DNA from: Bacteroidales bacterium UBA3297
GTDB lineage: Bacteria; Bacteroidota; Bacteroidia; Bacteroidales; Paludibacteraceae
Length of the DNA: 39,642 nucleotides
Reading direction: 5' to 3'
NCBI GenBank assembly: GCA_002362105.1
Contig: DETD01000008.1
Coordinates: forward strand, 1-39,642
Shown here: positions 22,389-30,979 of the stretch, piece after piece
Layout: each line of letters begins with the position of its first letter
How positions within the stretch are numbered: the first letter of the stretch is position 1
Program-made: the position numbers and the translations under genes
The notes under the pieces: model-generated
Seen by the model: the letters and a program-made list of their open reading frames with translations, nothing else
What the model was told of the DNA's origin: nothing
Databases searched by the model: none

Positions 22389-23375
22389 ATGAGTAGGAAG
22401 GAAGAACCATTCCTTTTAAAGTATCTGAAACACGAAGGGAAAGAGATTAGAAAGTTCCTAACCAGTAGGGACCTTCTAATCTTTGTTTTTTTCTTAATCG
22501 TGTCAACAGGCTTGTGGGCCCTACAGGCAATGAGAAAGGAATACGAGACAATCATACAGATACCTATCACATACGAAAAGGCTCCAGAAGGACTGGTACA
22601 GCAAGCCGAGCTTCCCCAACGCCTGCTAATAACCGTTACCGACGACGGAACTTCGCTGGTAAGATACCGCTGGATGCACAGCTACAATCCTATTGCCATC
22701 GACATCAGCGCTTACACCGACGGAACCTACAGCCTACCAACAGCAGAGTTTGAGAGCCAGATACAAAAACAGTTAAACCCATCGACCAAGATTCTAAGGA
22801 TATCGCCCTCAAGCATAGACCTGGAATTTAAGGAACTGACCAAGAAAGAAGTTCCCGTTGTTTTTAACGGAACCGTTAGAATGGCACAGCAATACATCCA
22901 GCAAGGCGACCTGGAAATAAAACCGAGCCATATCACCATTTTCGGAATAAAATCGGTAATTGACTCGATAGACCATATAGAAACTGAATATGCGGAACTT
23001 ACCGACATAAGTGGAACGCGAAACCAACGCGTAAAACTAATCGACGCTCCAAACGTTTCTTTCTCACAAGACAGCGTAAACTGCATACAGCACTCGGAAC
23101 GCTACACCGAGAAGGTATTGGAAGTTCCTGTCAGGACAAAAAAAGCAAACAAGGGATTTAAAATAAGGACGTTCCCCGTTATGGTAAAAGTAAAATTCCA
23201 CGTTGGGCTTAGCAACTACGACAAAGTAACAGCCGACAAGCTGACCGTGTTTGCAAACCCAGAAGACGCGGTCGGTTCGAGAATACCATTACGAATAACT
23301 GGAGCAGAAGACATGATAAACTCGGTAGAGATTATGCCTTCTTCGGTAGACTACGTAACAGAGAAAAATGATTAA
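22389..23375 (+). CDS. YbbR-like domain protein
   Basis: A 328-residue protein with a cytoplasmic N-terminus, one transmembrane helix (about 29-46) and an extracytoplasmic part made of repeated YbbR-type beta domains (ITYEKAPEGL, VPVVFNGT, LEVPVRT and similar). In other bacteria YbbR proteins (CdaR) sit beside and regulate the diadenylate cyclase. No cyclase is adjacent here. The gene order yajC-ybbR-coaE is common in Bacteroidota. Its last 8 nt overlap coaE. Confidence 0.85.
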   Translation: MSRKEEPFLLKYLKHEGKEIRKFLTSRDLLIFVFFLIVSTGLWALQAMRKEYETIIQIPITYEKAPEGLVQQAELPQRLLITVTDDGTSLVRYRWMHSYNPIAIDISAYTDGTYSLPTAEFESQIQKQLNPSTKILRISPSSIDLEFKELTKKEVPVVFNGTVRMAQQYIQQGDLEIKPSHITIFGIKSVIDSIDHIETEYAELTDISGTRNQRVKLIDAPNVSFSQDSVNCIQHSERYTEKVLEVPVRTKKANKGFKIRTFPVMVKVKFHVGLSNYDKVTADKLTVFANPEDAVGSRIPLRITGAEDMINSVEIMPSSVDYVTEKND

Positions 23376-23967
23376 ACTTGGCATTACAGGCGGCATAGGC
23401 AGCGGCAAGAGCGTTATTTCAGCGCTTCTGCGCATAGCGGACGTACCCGTATACGACAGCGACAGTCGGGCAAAGGACCTGCAAACCTCTGACCAAGACT
23501 TACGACGACAATTGATTGAAGTGCTGGGAGCGGAATGCTATTTGGCTGACGGACAACTCAACAAACCCTTCATCGCCAACAAGATTTTCAACGACAAGCA
23601 ACTACTCTCTGCGATAAATAACATCGTACACCCAGCAGTCTGGAAAGATTTTGAGCAATGGGCTGCACAACAAGCCGATAAAGGACACCAGATTGTGGGA
23701 TTCGAATCGGCCATCTTGTTCCAATCGCATTTAAATGAGCGATTCGACTATATATGGACCGTTGAGGCGCCTACTGACGTCTGTATAGAACGCGCCTGCA
23801 AACGAGACAACAAACAACGCGAGCTAATTGAAGCCCGGATAAAGAACCAACAACCAGTCAACGGACTTGGTGATACCAGCATAAACAACGACGGCAGACA
23901 CAGCCTTATCGAACAAGTGATGGACGGCATTGCCAAGCTCAGGCTCCAAGCACAATTGGATTTGTAG
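23368..23967 (+). CDS. coaE: Dephospho-CoA kinase
   Basis: A 199-residue P-loop kinase that phosphorylates the ribose 3'-OH of dephospho-CoA, the last step of CoA synthesis. The Walker A motif is GGIGSGKS (8-15). The conserved VYDSDSRAKDL lies at about 31-41, IVHPAVW at about 87-93, and the lid region RACKRDN near 150. It overlaps the YbbR-like gene by 8 nt and ends the operon. Confidence 0.96.
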   Translation: MIKLGITGGIGSGKSVISALLRIADVPVYDSDSRAKDLQTSDQDLRRQLIEVLGAECYLADGQLNKPFIANKIFNDKQLLSAINNIVHPAVWKDFEQWAAQQADKGHQIVGFESAILFQSHLNERFDYIWTVEAPTDVCIERACKRDNKQRELIEARIKNQQPVNGLGDTSINNDGRHSLIEQVMDGIAKLRLQAQLDL

Positions 23968-24015
23968 ATTAAAGTTCCTGTAGCAGGAAACGCAAAAGCG
24001 TCGAGAAACACCATA

Positions 24016-24061
24016 AAAACAGGAGTGGCGGACAAGCAACTTGTCCGCCACTCCTGTTTTA
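24016..24061. terminator. Bidirectional terminator between coaE and dxs
   Basis: A 20-bp inverted repeat (AACAGGAGTGGCGGACAAG against its complement) with a 3-nt loop has T runs on both strands. It can end coaE on the plus strand and dxs on the minus strand. Confidence 0.92.
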
Positions 24062-24078
24062 CATCACTACCCTATATA

Positions 24079-25995
24079 TTAGGATTTCAGCAGTTCATCA
24101 GCAAAAGTTTTCCGCAGTCCGTCGGCATCCATACCCAGAATAGCATAGAGTTCATCTTGAGAACCGTGTTCAATAAAATGGTCTGGGATACCAATACGGT
24201 GGACAGGGATAGAGAGTCCCGCATCGGCCAGACACTCTAATACGGCAGAACCAAATCCACCTGCGAGAGCCCCTTCTTCAATTGTAACGATGCGTTTATA
24301 ACGCTTGGCAACCGCCAGAACCAAATCAGAATCGAGAGGCTTGGCGAAAACCATATTGTAAACACCAATACCATCTTGCGAAACTGCATCCATCAGTTCC
24401 AAAGCCTTTAAAGCCACATTACCACGCGGTCCGAGAGACAACACAGCAACCTTGGCATCGGCACCGGCATCGTGAATACAGCACCCCTTACCAACAGGCA
24501 AAACATGCATAGGCAAATGCCAGTCAGCCACATAACCACGTCCACGCGGATAACGGATAATGAAAGGTCCCATATTTGGCTGGCTAGCGGTAAACATCAG
24601 GTTACGGAGTTCAATCTCGTTGAGAGGAGAAGCAACCGTAAGGTTAGGAACCGCACGGAAACAAGCCAAGTCGAACACCCCATGGTGAGTCGCGCCGTCG
24701 GCGCCAACAAGTCCGGCCCGGTCAAGACAAATAACCATATTGAGGTTTTGCAAGGCCACATCGTGAATTACATTGTCGTAAGCCCGCTGCATAAAGGAAG
24801 AATAAATGTTACAAAACGGCAGTTTACCCTCCTTCGCCAAACCCGCCGAGAAAGTAACGGCATGCCCTTCGGCAATACCGACATCGAACGTGCGGTTAGG
24901 CATTTCATTCATCATATAAGTCATAGAGCAACCCGTAGCCATAGCAGGAGTAACACCAACAATTTGGTCATTATCGCGCGCCAACTCCAAAAGAGTGTGT
25001 CCGAAAACATCTTGGAACAGCGGAGGCTGGTCGTTCTTAATTTCAGGAACAATACGTTTACCCGTATTCTTATCAAACCTACCAGGCGCATGCCATTCGG
25101 TAGCACACTCCTCAGCCGGTTTAAAGCCCTTACCTTTTTTTGTACGGATATGAATGATCTTCGGACCATTAAAGTCCTTAACATCTTGCAGAATCTTCAC
25201 CAAATTCACCACATCGTGTCCATCAACAGGTCCGAAATAACGGACACTAAGTCCTTCGAAAAGGGTATGTTGGTTTGTGATAAACGCTTTAAGGGAATTG
25301 TTTCGCTGGGTATATTTTCCAAACTCGTCCTCCTTAATCCAACCCATTTTCCGGAACAGCCTGTAAACCTTGGTGCGGAACGAGTTGTAACGCTTAGAAG
25401 TGTTGATGCGGACCAAATAGTTACTAAGTCCACCGACCACATGGTCAATAGCCATATGGTTATCGTTGAGGATGATGGTAAGATTATTGCGGCAAGAAGA
25501 CGCATTGTTCAAGCCCTCAAAAGCCAGACCACCAGTCATAGCGCCATCGCCAATAACAGCAACAGCCCGCTTGGCCGACTTGTCGAGCGTCTGTCCAACA
25601 GAAATACCCAAAGCGGCAGAGATAGAGTTAGACGCATGCCCCGCAATAAAGGCATCGTATTCGCTCTCTTTCGGATTAGGGAAGCCACAAATGCCATGCA
25701 GTTTACGGTTTGTAGCGAACTTGTTTCTCCGGCCCGTCAGAATTTTATGGGCATAGGCCTGATGCCCCACATCCCAAACAATGGAATCGTCGGGTGTATT
25801 GTACACATAGTGCAATGCAACTGTTAGTTCAACGACACCAAGACTAGCACCAAAATGTCCAGGATTAGCCGAGAGTTCATCAATAATGAACTGGCGCAGT
25901 TCAGCACATAATTGTGGAAGCTGGTCTATAGACAGTTTCTTGAGATCAGCAGGCGTATTTATTTGAGACAAAAGCGCCCCAACAGATTCGGTCAT
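24079..25995 (-). CDS. dxs: 1-deoxy-D-xylulose-5-phosphate synthase
   Basis: The protein has 638 residues from the ATG at 25995. It condenses pyruvate and glyceraldehyde 3-phosphate using thiamine diphosphate, the first step of the MEP isoprenoid pathway. Visible motifs are SANPGHFGASLG (H48), DVGHQAYAHKILTGR, the TPP motif starting GDG (149-151) and ending LNN (162-164), and DRAGLVGADGATHHG in the central domain. The frame stays open upstream to 26397, but that extension is hydrophobic nonsense that crosses the promoter and the divergent gene. The chosen length fits the family. No other MEP gene is nearby. Confidence 0.96.
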   Translation of the reverse strand: MTESVGALLSQINTPADLKKLSIDQLPQLCAELRQFIIDELSANPGHFGASLGVVELTVALHYVYNTPDDSIVWDVGHQAYAHKILTGRRNKFATNRKLHGICGFPNPKESEYDAFIAGHASNSISAALGISVGQTLDKSAKRAVAVIGDGAMTGGLAFEGLNNASSCRNNLTIILNDNHMAIDHVVGGLSNYLVRINTSKRYNSFRTKVYRLFRKMGWIKEDEFGKYTQRNNSLKAFITNQHTLFEGLSVRYFGPVDGHDVVNLVKILQDVKDFNGPKIIHIRTKKGKGFKPAEECATEWHAPGRFDKNTGKRIVPEIKNDQPPLFQDVFGHTLLELARDNDQIVGVTPAMATGCSMTYMMNEMPNRTFDVGIAEGHAVTFSAGLAKEGKLPFCNIYSSFMQRAYDNVIHDVALQNLNMVICLDRAGLVGADGATHHGVFDLACFRAVPNLTVASPLNEIELRNLMFTASQPNMGPFIIRYPRGRGYVADWHLPMHVLPVGKGCCIHDAGADAKVAVLSLGPRGNVALKALELMDAVSQDGIGVYNMVFAKPLDSDLVLAVAKRYKRIVTIEEGALAGGFGSAVLECLADAGLSIPVHRIGIPDHFIEHGSQDELYAILGMDADGLRKTFADELLKS

Positions 25996-26107
25996 GTATT
26001 CAATTAAAATATAAATCCCACTAAGGGGGAATCGAACAAAAAACGTTTTTACGATGCCTGACAGTCCTAAAAAAACGGGGAGCCAGTCACCAAGAATCCA
26101 TATAGTA

Positions 26108-26138
26108 CAAAGGTAACACATTATTATTATTAAAGCAA
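26108..26138 (-). promoter_or_regulatory. Promoter of dxs
   Basis: On the minus strand, TACCTTTG (26108-26115) matches TAnnTTTG, and TTG (26136-26138) lies about 20 nt upstream. The leader to the ATG is roughly 105 nt and includes a run of seven T. Confidence 0.6.
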
Positions 26139-26174
26139 GATTAGAACAATAGAGAGGAAGCCATAAAAAATGAC

Positions 26175-26182
26175 TATATTTG
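26175..26182 (+). promoter_or_regulatory. -7 promoter element of the 26206 gene
   Basis: TATATTTG matches TAnnTTTG. It lies within the longest open frame (ATG at 26170), so the ATG at 26206 is the likely start. The dxs promoter lies back to back with it about 60 nt away. Confidence 0.55.
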
Positions 26183-26205
26183 AGAAGAAATCGCACAAAA
26201 TAAGG

Positions 26206-27081
26206 ATGAAGATAAGCGCACACATAGGAAAGGCCATAATAGGCTTGGGCACCGCACTGACAGCAACACTGAACGTACAGGCACAAGAGGGGAATGGCTA
26301 TACGCCAGACACACAGCGGCTTGCGGCTCTTTTCGAGACCCTTAGAAACAGCGACAGCGACAGTTTGAGCAACGTTGTGAGCCAGCAAATAGGCCAAGAA
26401 CTAGGGCTGCTACTGCAAAATGACAGCACTTTTGACTACCGTTTCGAAGAACTAGCCAACATGGGCAAATGCTACAGCGACGACAAAGAACTTCGCATCT
26501 ACACCTGGAACTATCCGTTAAGCGACAAGACATACGGCTACGGAGGCTTCCTTCAACTAAAGCCCAACAAGAAAAGAACCAAGCAGAAGGTCAAACCCAT
26601 TCCATTGAAAATAAAAGGGAATTCGTACACACCAGGCACCGGTAGCCGTATTGGCACCGACAACTGGTACGGAGCCCTCTACTACAACGCAATAAAGGCC
26701 AAAAAAGACGGCAACGAGTATTACATTCTGCTCGGCTGGGGGGGCGGAGACGCCCTGACCGACTTTAAAGTGGCAGAGACCCTGAAGTTGTCTAAAAACG
26801 AGAAAACAGCCACATTCGGCAGCGTGTCGCCATTCAAAGGTGCGGGCAAAACCAGCAACCGCATTGTGCTGCAATACAACAACGAGGCCCGTGTGGCCTT
26901 GAACTACGACAAAGACAACAAACGGATAGTGATGGACCATTTGTCGCCATCGGAGCCCTTCTACAAAGGCTTGTACTCGTATTACGGACCCGACTTCACC
27001 TACGACGCCTACCAGTTCGACAAAAAGAGCAAGGGGCAGTGGATTCTGATAGAGAACATAGACGCAAAAAACAGCGAATAG
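26206..27081 (+). CDS. Exported protein of unknown function
   Basis: The protein has 291 residues from the ATG at 26206. This start gives a proper signal peptide (MKISAHIGKAIIGLG, ending VQAQ) and avoids the promoter box that overlaps the upstream ATG. The mature part begins with a helical segment (about 25-75). A beta-rich domain follows, containing LRIYTWNYPLSD, YYILLGWGGGDALTDFK and YYGPDFTYDAYQ. I recognise no named family, though the layout resembles conserved hypothetical proteins of Bacteroidota. The stop is 19 nt before the DPP III-like lipoprotein gene, so the two probably form an operon and may act together in the periplasm. Confidence 0.75.
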   Translation: MKISAHIGKAIIGLGTALTATLNVQAQEGNGYTPDTQRLAALFETLRNSDSDSLSNVVSQQIGQELGLLLQNDSTFDYRFEELANMGKCYSDDKELRIYTWNYPLSDKTYGYGGFLQLKPNKKRTKQKVKPIPLKIKGNSYTPGTGSRIGTDNWYGALYYNAIKAKKDGNEYYILLGWGGGDALTDFKVAETLKLSKNEKTATFGSVSPFKGAGKTSNRIVLQYNNEARVALNYDKDNKRIVMDHLSPSEPFYKGLYSYYGPDFTYDAYQFDKKSKGQWILIENIDAKNSE

Positions 27082-27100
27082 CCAATCACATAATACAACA

Positions 27101-29152
27101 ATGAAATCAATAAAGACAAAATTTATAGGCATTATGACAGCTTTGACAACAGCCGGATGCAGCAGCGTTTCGACAAACAACGACGCAACCACGTTTGACT
27201 ACCACGTAGACCGGTTCTACGACCTACAGATATTACGCTACCAAGTGCCAGGGTTCGACACCCTGCCACTACAGCAGAAAAAACTGATTTACTATCTGAC
27301 AGAAGCGGCCCTTCAGGGAAGAGACATCCTTTTTGACCAGAACTGCAAATACAACCTGGCCATCCGCGACGTTCTAGAAGCCATTTACCAACACTATCCG
27401 AAAGAGAAAGACGCCAAACAGTTTGAACAATTAGAAAACTACCTGAAACGTGTTTGGTTCTCGAACGGCATACATCACCATTACGGTATGGACAAATTCC
27501 TGCCTGAATTCAGCCAGACTTACTTTGAGACAGCAGTCCGGAGCATCGACAGCAAATACCTTCCACTCTACGCCTACAACAACAACGTAGACGAGTTATT
27601 GAAAGAGTTGGTTCCTGTCATGTTCGATCCGTCGGTTTGCGCAAAAAGGGTTAACCAGGCAAAAGGTGAAGACCTGATTGCCACATCGGCAAACAACTAC
27701 TACGAAGGTGTCAGCCAAAAAGAGGTGGAGAAATTCTATGGTGCCCAGAAAGACCCTAAAGACGCCACCCCAATCAGCTATGGTTTGAACAGCAAACTGG
27801 TGAAAGAGGGCGGAAAACTGGTTGAAAAGACCTGGAAGATTGGCGGTATGTACTCGCCAGCCATCGAAAAAATAGTCTATTGGTTGAACAAAGCAATGGA
27901 AGTGACCGACAGCGATCCGCAGAAGCAGACCATTGCAAAACTCATCAGTTTCTACCAGACCGGAGACCTGAAAACATTTGACGACTACAGCATCACCTGG
28001 GTAAAGGACACCACCAACCACATCGACTTCTTGAACGGTTTTATTGAAACCTACGGTGACCCTCTGGGAATGAAGGCCAGCTGGGAAGCGATTGTGAACT
28101 ATAAGAACCTGGAAGCAACCAAGCGAACAGAAATTCTTAGCGATAACGCACAGTGGTTTGAAGACCACTCGCCTGTTGACCAACGCTTCAAGAAATCGAA
28201 AGTCAAGGGTGTATCAGCAAAGGTGATCAATGTTGCCATTCTGGCGGGCGACTGCTACCCTGCCACCCCTATCGGCATCAACCTGCCCAACAGCAACTGG
28301 ATAAGGCAAGAGCACGGTTCAAAAAGCGTGACAATAGAAAACATAACCAGCGCATACGACGAGGCAGCCAAAGGGAACGGATTTAAGGAAGAGTTCGTAT
28401 ACAGCCAGACAGAACGCGACCTTTTAGAAAAATATGGCTTTATAACAGACAACATCCATACCGACCTCCACGAATGTCTGGGCCATGGTTCCGGACAGTT
28501 GTTGCCAGGCGTGGACCAGGATGCCTTGAAAGCCTACGGAGCCACTATAGAGGAAGCCCGTGCCGACTTGTTCGGCCTCTACTACGAGGCAGATCCAAAA
28601 TTGGTAGAGCTTGGCCTACTGCCTAACACAGAAGCCTACAAAGCCGAATACTACAGCTATATGAACAACGGACTGATGACCCAGCTAATGCGTATTGAAG
28701 ATGGCAAAGATATAGAAGAAGCGCACATGCGCAACCGCCAACTCATAGCTCGTTGGATTTACGAGCACGGCAAAAAAGACAATGTGGTCGAGTTCGTCAA
28801 CAAAGACGGGAAAACCTTTGTCCGCATCAACGATTATGAAAAGATGCGCACACTCGTCGGACAACTCTTGGCAGAGATTCAGCGAGTAAAGAGCGAGGGA
28901 GACTTCGAAGGAGCAAAGCATCTGGTAGAGGAATACGGCGTAAAGGTAGACCAAAAGCTACACAAAGAGGTGAAAGAACGCTATGCGAAACTCAACATAG
29001 CCCCTTATAAAGGTTTCGTAAACCCAGTATACGAAGCCGTCACCAACGACAAAGGCGAGATAACCGACATCAAGATACGCTATAACGAAGGCTACACCGA
29101 ACAAATGCTCCGCTATAGCAAGGACTACCACACTTTGAAAGTAAAGAATTAA
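27101..29152 (+). CDS. Dipeptidyl-peptidase III-like zinc peptidase (family M49), lipoprotein
   Basis: A 683-residue metallopeptidase that removes dipeptides from the N-terminus of peptides. The zinc site is the hexapeptide HECLGH (457-462), the HEXXXH motif typical of M49, with the third ligand E485 in EEARAD. The 28-residue spacing from H457 is that of short bacterial DPP III. The N-terminus has a signal peptide with TTAGC (Cys20) as a probable lipobox, so it would be anchored in an envelope membrane; eukaryotic DPP III is cytosolic. It follows the unknown exported protein by 19 nt and ends at a strong terminator. Confidence 0.93.
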   Translation: MKSIKTKFIGIMTALTTAGCSSVSTNNDATTFDYHVDRFYDLQILRYQVPGFDTLPLQQKKLIYYLTEAALQGRDILFDQNCKYNLAIRDVLEAIYQHYPKEKDAKQFEQLENYLKRVWFSNGIHHHYGMDKFLPEFSQTYFETAVRSIDSKYLPLYAYNNNVDELLKELVPVMFDPSVCAKRVNQAKGEDLIATSANNYYEGVSQKEVEKFYGAQKDPKDATPISYGLNSKLVKEGGKLVEKTWKIGGMYSPAIEKIVYWLNKAMEVTDSDPQKQTIAKLISFYQTGDLKTFDDYSITWVKDTTNHIDFLNGFIETYGDPLGMKASWEAIVNYKNLEATKRTEILSDNAQWFEDHSPVDQRFKKSKVKGVSAKVINVAILAGDCYPATPIGINLPNSNWIRQEHGSKSVTIENITSAYDEAAKGNGFKEEFVYSQTERDLLEKYGFITDNIHTDLHECLGHGSGQLLPGVDQDALKAYGATIEEARADLFGLYYEADPKLVELGLLPNTEAYKAEYYSYMNNGLMTQLMRIEDGKDIEEAHMRNRQLIARWIYEHGKKDNVVEFVNKDGKTFVRINDYEKMRTLVGQLLAEIQRVKSEGDFEGAKHLVEEYGVKVDQKLHKEVKERYAKLNIAPYKGFVNPVYEAVTNDKGEITDIKIRYNEGYTEQMLRYSKDYHTLKVKN

Positions 29153-29185
29153 GAGTCCTGCACGAAAAACAATGTTGAACAGCAT

Positions 29186-29233
29186 AAAAGGCTGGTTTTT
29201 ACAGATTTATTTGTAAAAACCAGCCTTTTTACT
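29186..29233 (+). terminator. Rho-independent terminator
   Basis: AAAAGGCTGGTTTTTAC pairs with GTAAAAACCAGCCTTTT around a 10-nt loop, ending in TTTTT. Confidence 0.92.
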
Positions 29234-29312
29234 TGTATTAATCAAATAAAATATGCTATATTGCAATAAGAAAAACACTGCTTAATTATTAACAATTTAA
29301 ATCAGAAGAGCC

Positions 29313-30011
29313 ATGGAAACTAAGAAAGCTTTTGATGCCGATTTGGAAAATGAAAAGTCGAGCATGTTCCTGATGGGACTACTAATCGCCCTATGCGCAT
29401 CTTTCATTGTGTTGGAATGGTCGAATAAAGACGCAAAGCATTTTACCATTAAAGACATGATGCCAACTGCAATAATAGAAACCGACCCTGTTCCAATTAT
29501 AATAAGTACGCCGCCACCGCCACCACCTGTTATAGAAGAACCCCAAATTACGGATCCTGTATTCAAAAAAGATGAAAAGGCCGATACAAAAACCACACCT
29601 ATAACAGGAGAGTTGGACCCAACAAAAGAGACCCCCGACGCCTCTATACTGACAAAACCGATTGAAATAGTAAAAGAAACAGATCCAGATGACAACATCA
29701 TCTGGGACTACAAAAAGGTAGACAAAACCGCAAAATACAACGGAAATCTGAGAGCTGATCTCTCAAAGAACCTCGTGTATCCGAAAGCAGCACTAGAAGC
29801 AGGTATCACAGGAACTGTATTAATAAGATTTACCGTCAATAAAGACGGCACAATTGAAGACATTACGGTTATACGCGAAATAGACCCGATTTTGTCCAGA
29901 GAAGCCGTCAGAGTGGTTAAATTACTAAACAATTGGGAACCAGCCGAGAAAGGAGGAAAGAAAGTACGTTCGGTCTTCCAGCTGCCCGTCAATTTTAGTT
30001 TAAACAGATAA
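29313..30011 (+). CDS. TonB family energy transducer (first of a tandem pair)
   Basis: A 232-residue protein with a short cytoplasmic tail (METKKAFDADLENEKSS), one membrane helix (about 19-35), a proline-rich linker with six consecutive prolines near residue 70, and a C-terminal TonB domain (about 150-232: YPKAALEAGITGTVLIRFTV, then VRSVFQLPVNF). TonB carries the proton-motive energy of ExbB/ExbD to outer-membrane receptors. No exbB or exbD is nearby. It is closely related to the next gene but uses more AT-rich codons. It has its own terminator. Its promoter is unclear; TATATTG near 29252 is the closest match. Confidence 0.92.
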   Translation: METKKAFDADLENEKSSMFLMGLLIALCASFIVLEWSNKDAKHFTIKDMMPTAIIETDPVPIIISTPPPPPPVIEEPQITDPVFKKDEKADTKTTPITGELDPTKETPDASILTKPIEIVKETDPDDNIIWDYKKVDKTAKYNGNLRADLSKNLVYPKAALEAGITGTVLIRFTVNKDGTIEDITVIREIDPILSREAVRVVKLLNNWEPAEKGGKKVRSVFQLPVNFSLNR

Positions 30012-30020
30012 ACCCAGAGA

Positions 30021-30052
30021 AAAAAGGCTTGTGGAAACACAAGTCTTTTTTG
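30021..30052 (+). terminator. Rho-independent terminator
   Basis: AAGgCTTGTG-GAAA-CACAAGtCTT is followed by TTTTTG. It separates the two TonB genes into independent transcripts. Confidence 0.88.
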
Positions 30053-30150
30053 TTTTGGAATCGGAATTTAAAACAGAGGAGACAAGCAAAAAAAAGAAAG
30101 ATAGTCCATAACAAAAGTGGAAAATAAATTCGTAATAATGAATTTTTGAT

Positions 30151-30158
30151 TAAATTTG
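30151..30158 (+). promoter_or_regulatory. -7 promoter element of the second TonB gene
   Basis: TAAATTTG matches TAnnTTTG and leaves a leader of about 40 nt that is almost pure A. Confidence 0.6.
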
Positions 30159-30201
30159 CGTAACTGATGTAAAAAACGAAAAACAAAAACATAATAAACA
30201 A

Positions 30202-30906
30202 ATGGAGATCAAAAAATCGTACGAAGCCGATTTGGAAAACGAAAAATCGAACTTCATTCTGATGGGTCTTCTTATCGCAGTCTGTGCAGTGTTCATTGCA
30301 TTTGAATGGAGCCAGCGCGATTTGAAACCTGTCACAAAAGACGAAGGCATCCAGATGGAGGAAATCGAGGAGGAAAGTGCTCCAATTACCGAGCAGAACA
30401 CTCCACCGCCACCGCCACCACCAGCACCAGAAGTAATTCCTGAGCAGATGCCAACCGAATTCAAGAAAGATGAAAAGGCTGAAACTAAAAAGCTCGATTT
30501 AAATACTGAAGATACTGGTGCCGAAGTTAAAGACGCGAAGCCAATTCTTGACGAACCAGTTCAGATACAAGAAGAAGAGGATAACGATAACCAGATATAC
30601 ATCAAGGTTCAGAAAAAGGCTGAATACCCTGGCGGTATGAACGGTTTAAGAAGCTACCTCTCAAAGAACCTTGTATATCCAAAGGCTGCTCTTGAAACCG
30701 GAACACAGGGAACTGTTATCGTACAGTTTACAGTTGAGAAGAACGGTACAGTAACAGACGTTGAGGTTGTTCGTTCAATTGACCCAGCACTTGACAAGGA
30801 AGCTGTTCGAGTTGTTAAGATGATGAAGGGTTGGGCTCCTGCCCAGAACGGTACCAAGAACGTACGTTCTAAGTTCAAACTTCCTGTAGCATTCAAAATT
30901 GGCTAA
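30202..30906 (+). CDS. TonB family energy transducer (second of a tandem pair)
   Basis: A 234-residue paralogue of the gene before it. It shares the N-terminal MEIKKSYEADLENEKSN tail, the membrane helix (about 20-36), a proline cluster near residue 72, and the TonB C-terminal domain (YPKAALETGTQGTVIVQFTV, then VRSKFKLPVAFKI). The linkers differ: this copy is more acidic (EEIEEESAP, IQEEEDNDNQ) and contains KAEYPGGMNGLRSYLSKNL, which the first copy keeps only in part. GTT- and GGT-rich codons suggest stronger expression. Separate promoters and terminators allow independent control. Confidence 0.93.
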   Translation: MEIKKSYEADLENEKSNFILMGLLIAVCAVFIAFEWSQRDLKPVTKDEGIQMEEIEEESAPITEQNTPPPPPPPAPEVIPEQMPTEFKKDEKAETKKLDLNTEDTGAEVKDAKPILDEPVQIQEEEDNDNQIYIKVQKKAEYPGGMNGLRSYLSKNLVYPKAALETGTQGTVIVQFTVEKNGTVTDVEVVRSIDPALDKEAVRVVKMMKGWAPAQNGTKNVRSKFKLPVAFKIG

Positions 30907-30922
30907 TAGCTGACCAAACAAT

Positions 30923-30957
30923 AAAAAAGACTTGCGATACCGCAAGTCTTTTTTTTG
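30923..30957 (+). terminator. Rho-independent terminator
   Basis: AAAAAAGACTTGCG pairs with CGCAAGTCTTTTTT around a 4-nt loop, followed by more T. Confidence 0.92.
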
Positions 30958-30979
30958 ACACCTGAAACAAATAAGAGAC

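Noticed and set aside
24472..25827. 451-codon open frame on the plus strand opposite dxs
   Set aside because: It is antisense to a full-length, motif-complete dxs. The translation has no recognisable family and reflects codon bias of the real gene.
25996..26397. N-terminal extension of the dxs frame
   Set aside because: It would make DXS 134 residues too long, is hydrophobic and Cys-rich, and crosses the dxs promoter and the divergent gene's coding region.
29500..29530. CCGCCACCG-type repeats, repeated near 30405
   Set aside because: These short repeats encode the proline linkers of the two TonB proteins and are not a separate repeat element.
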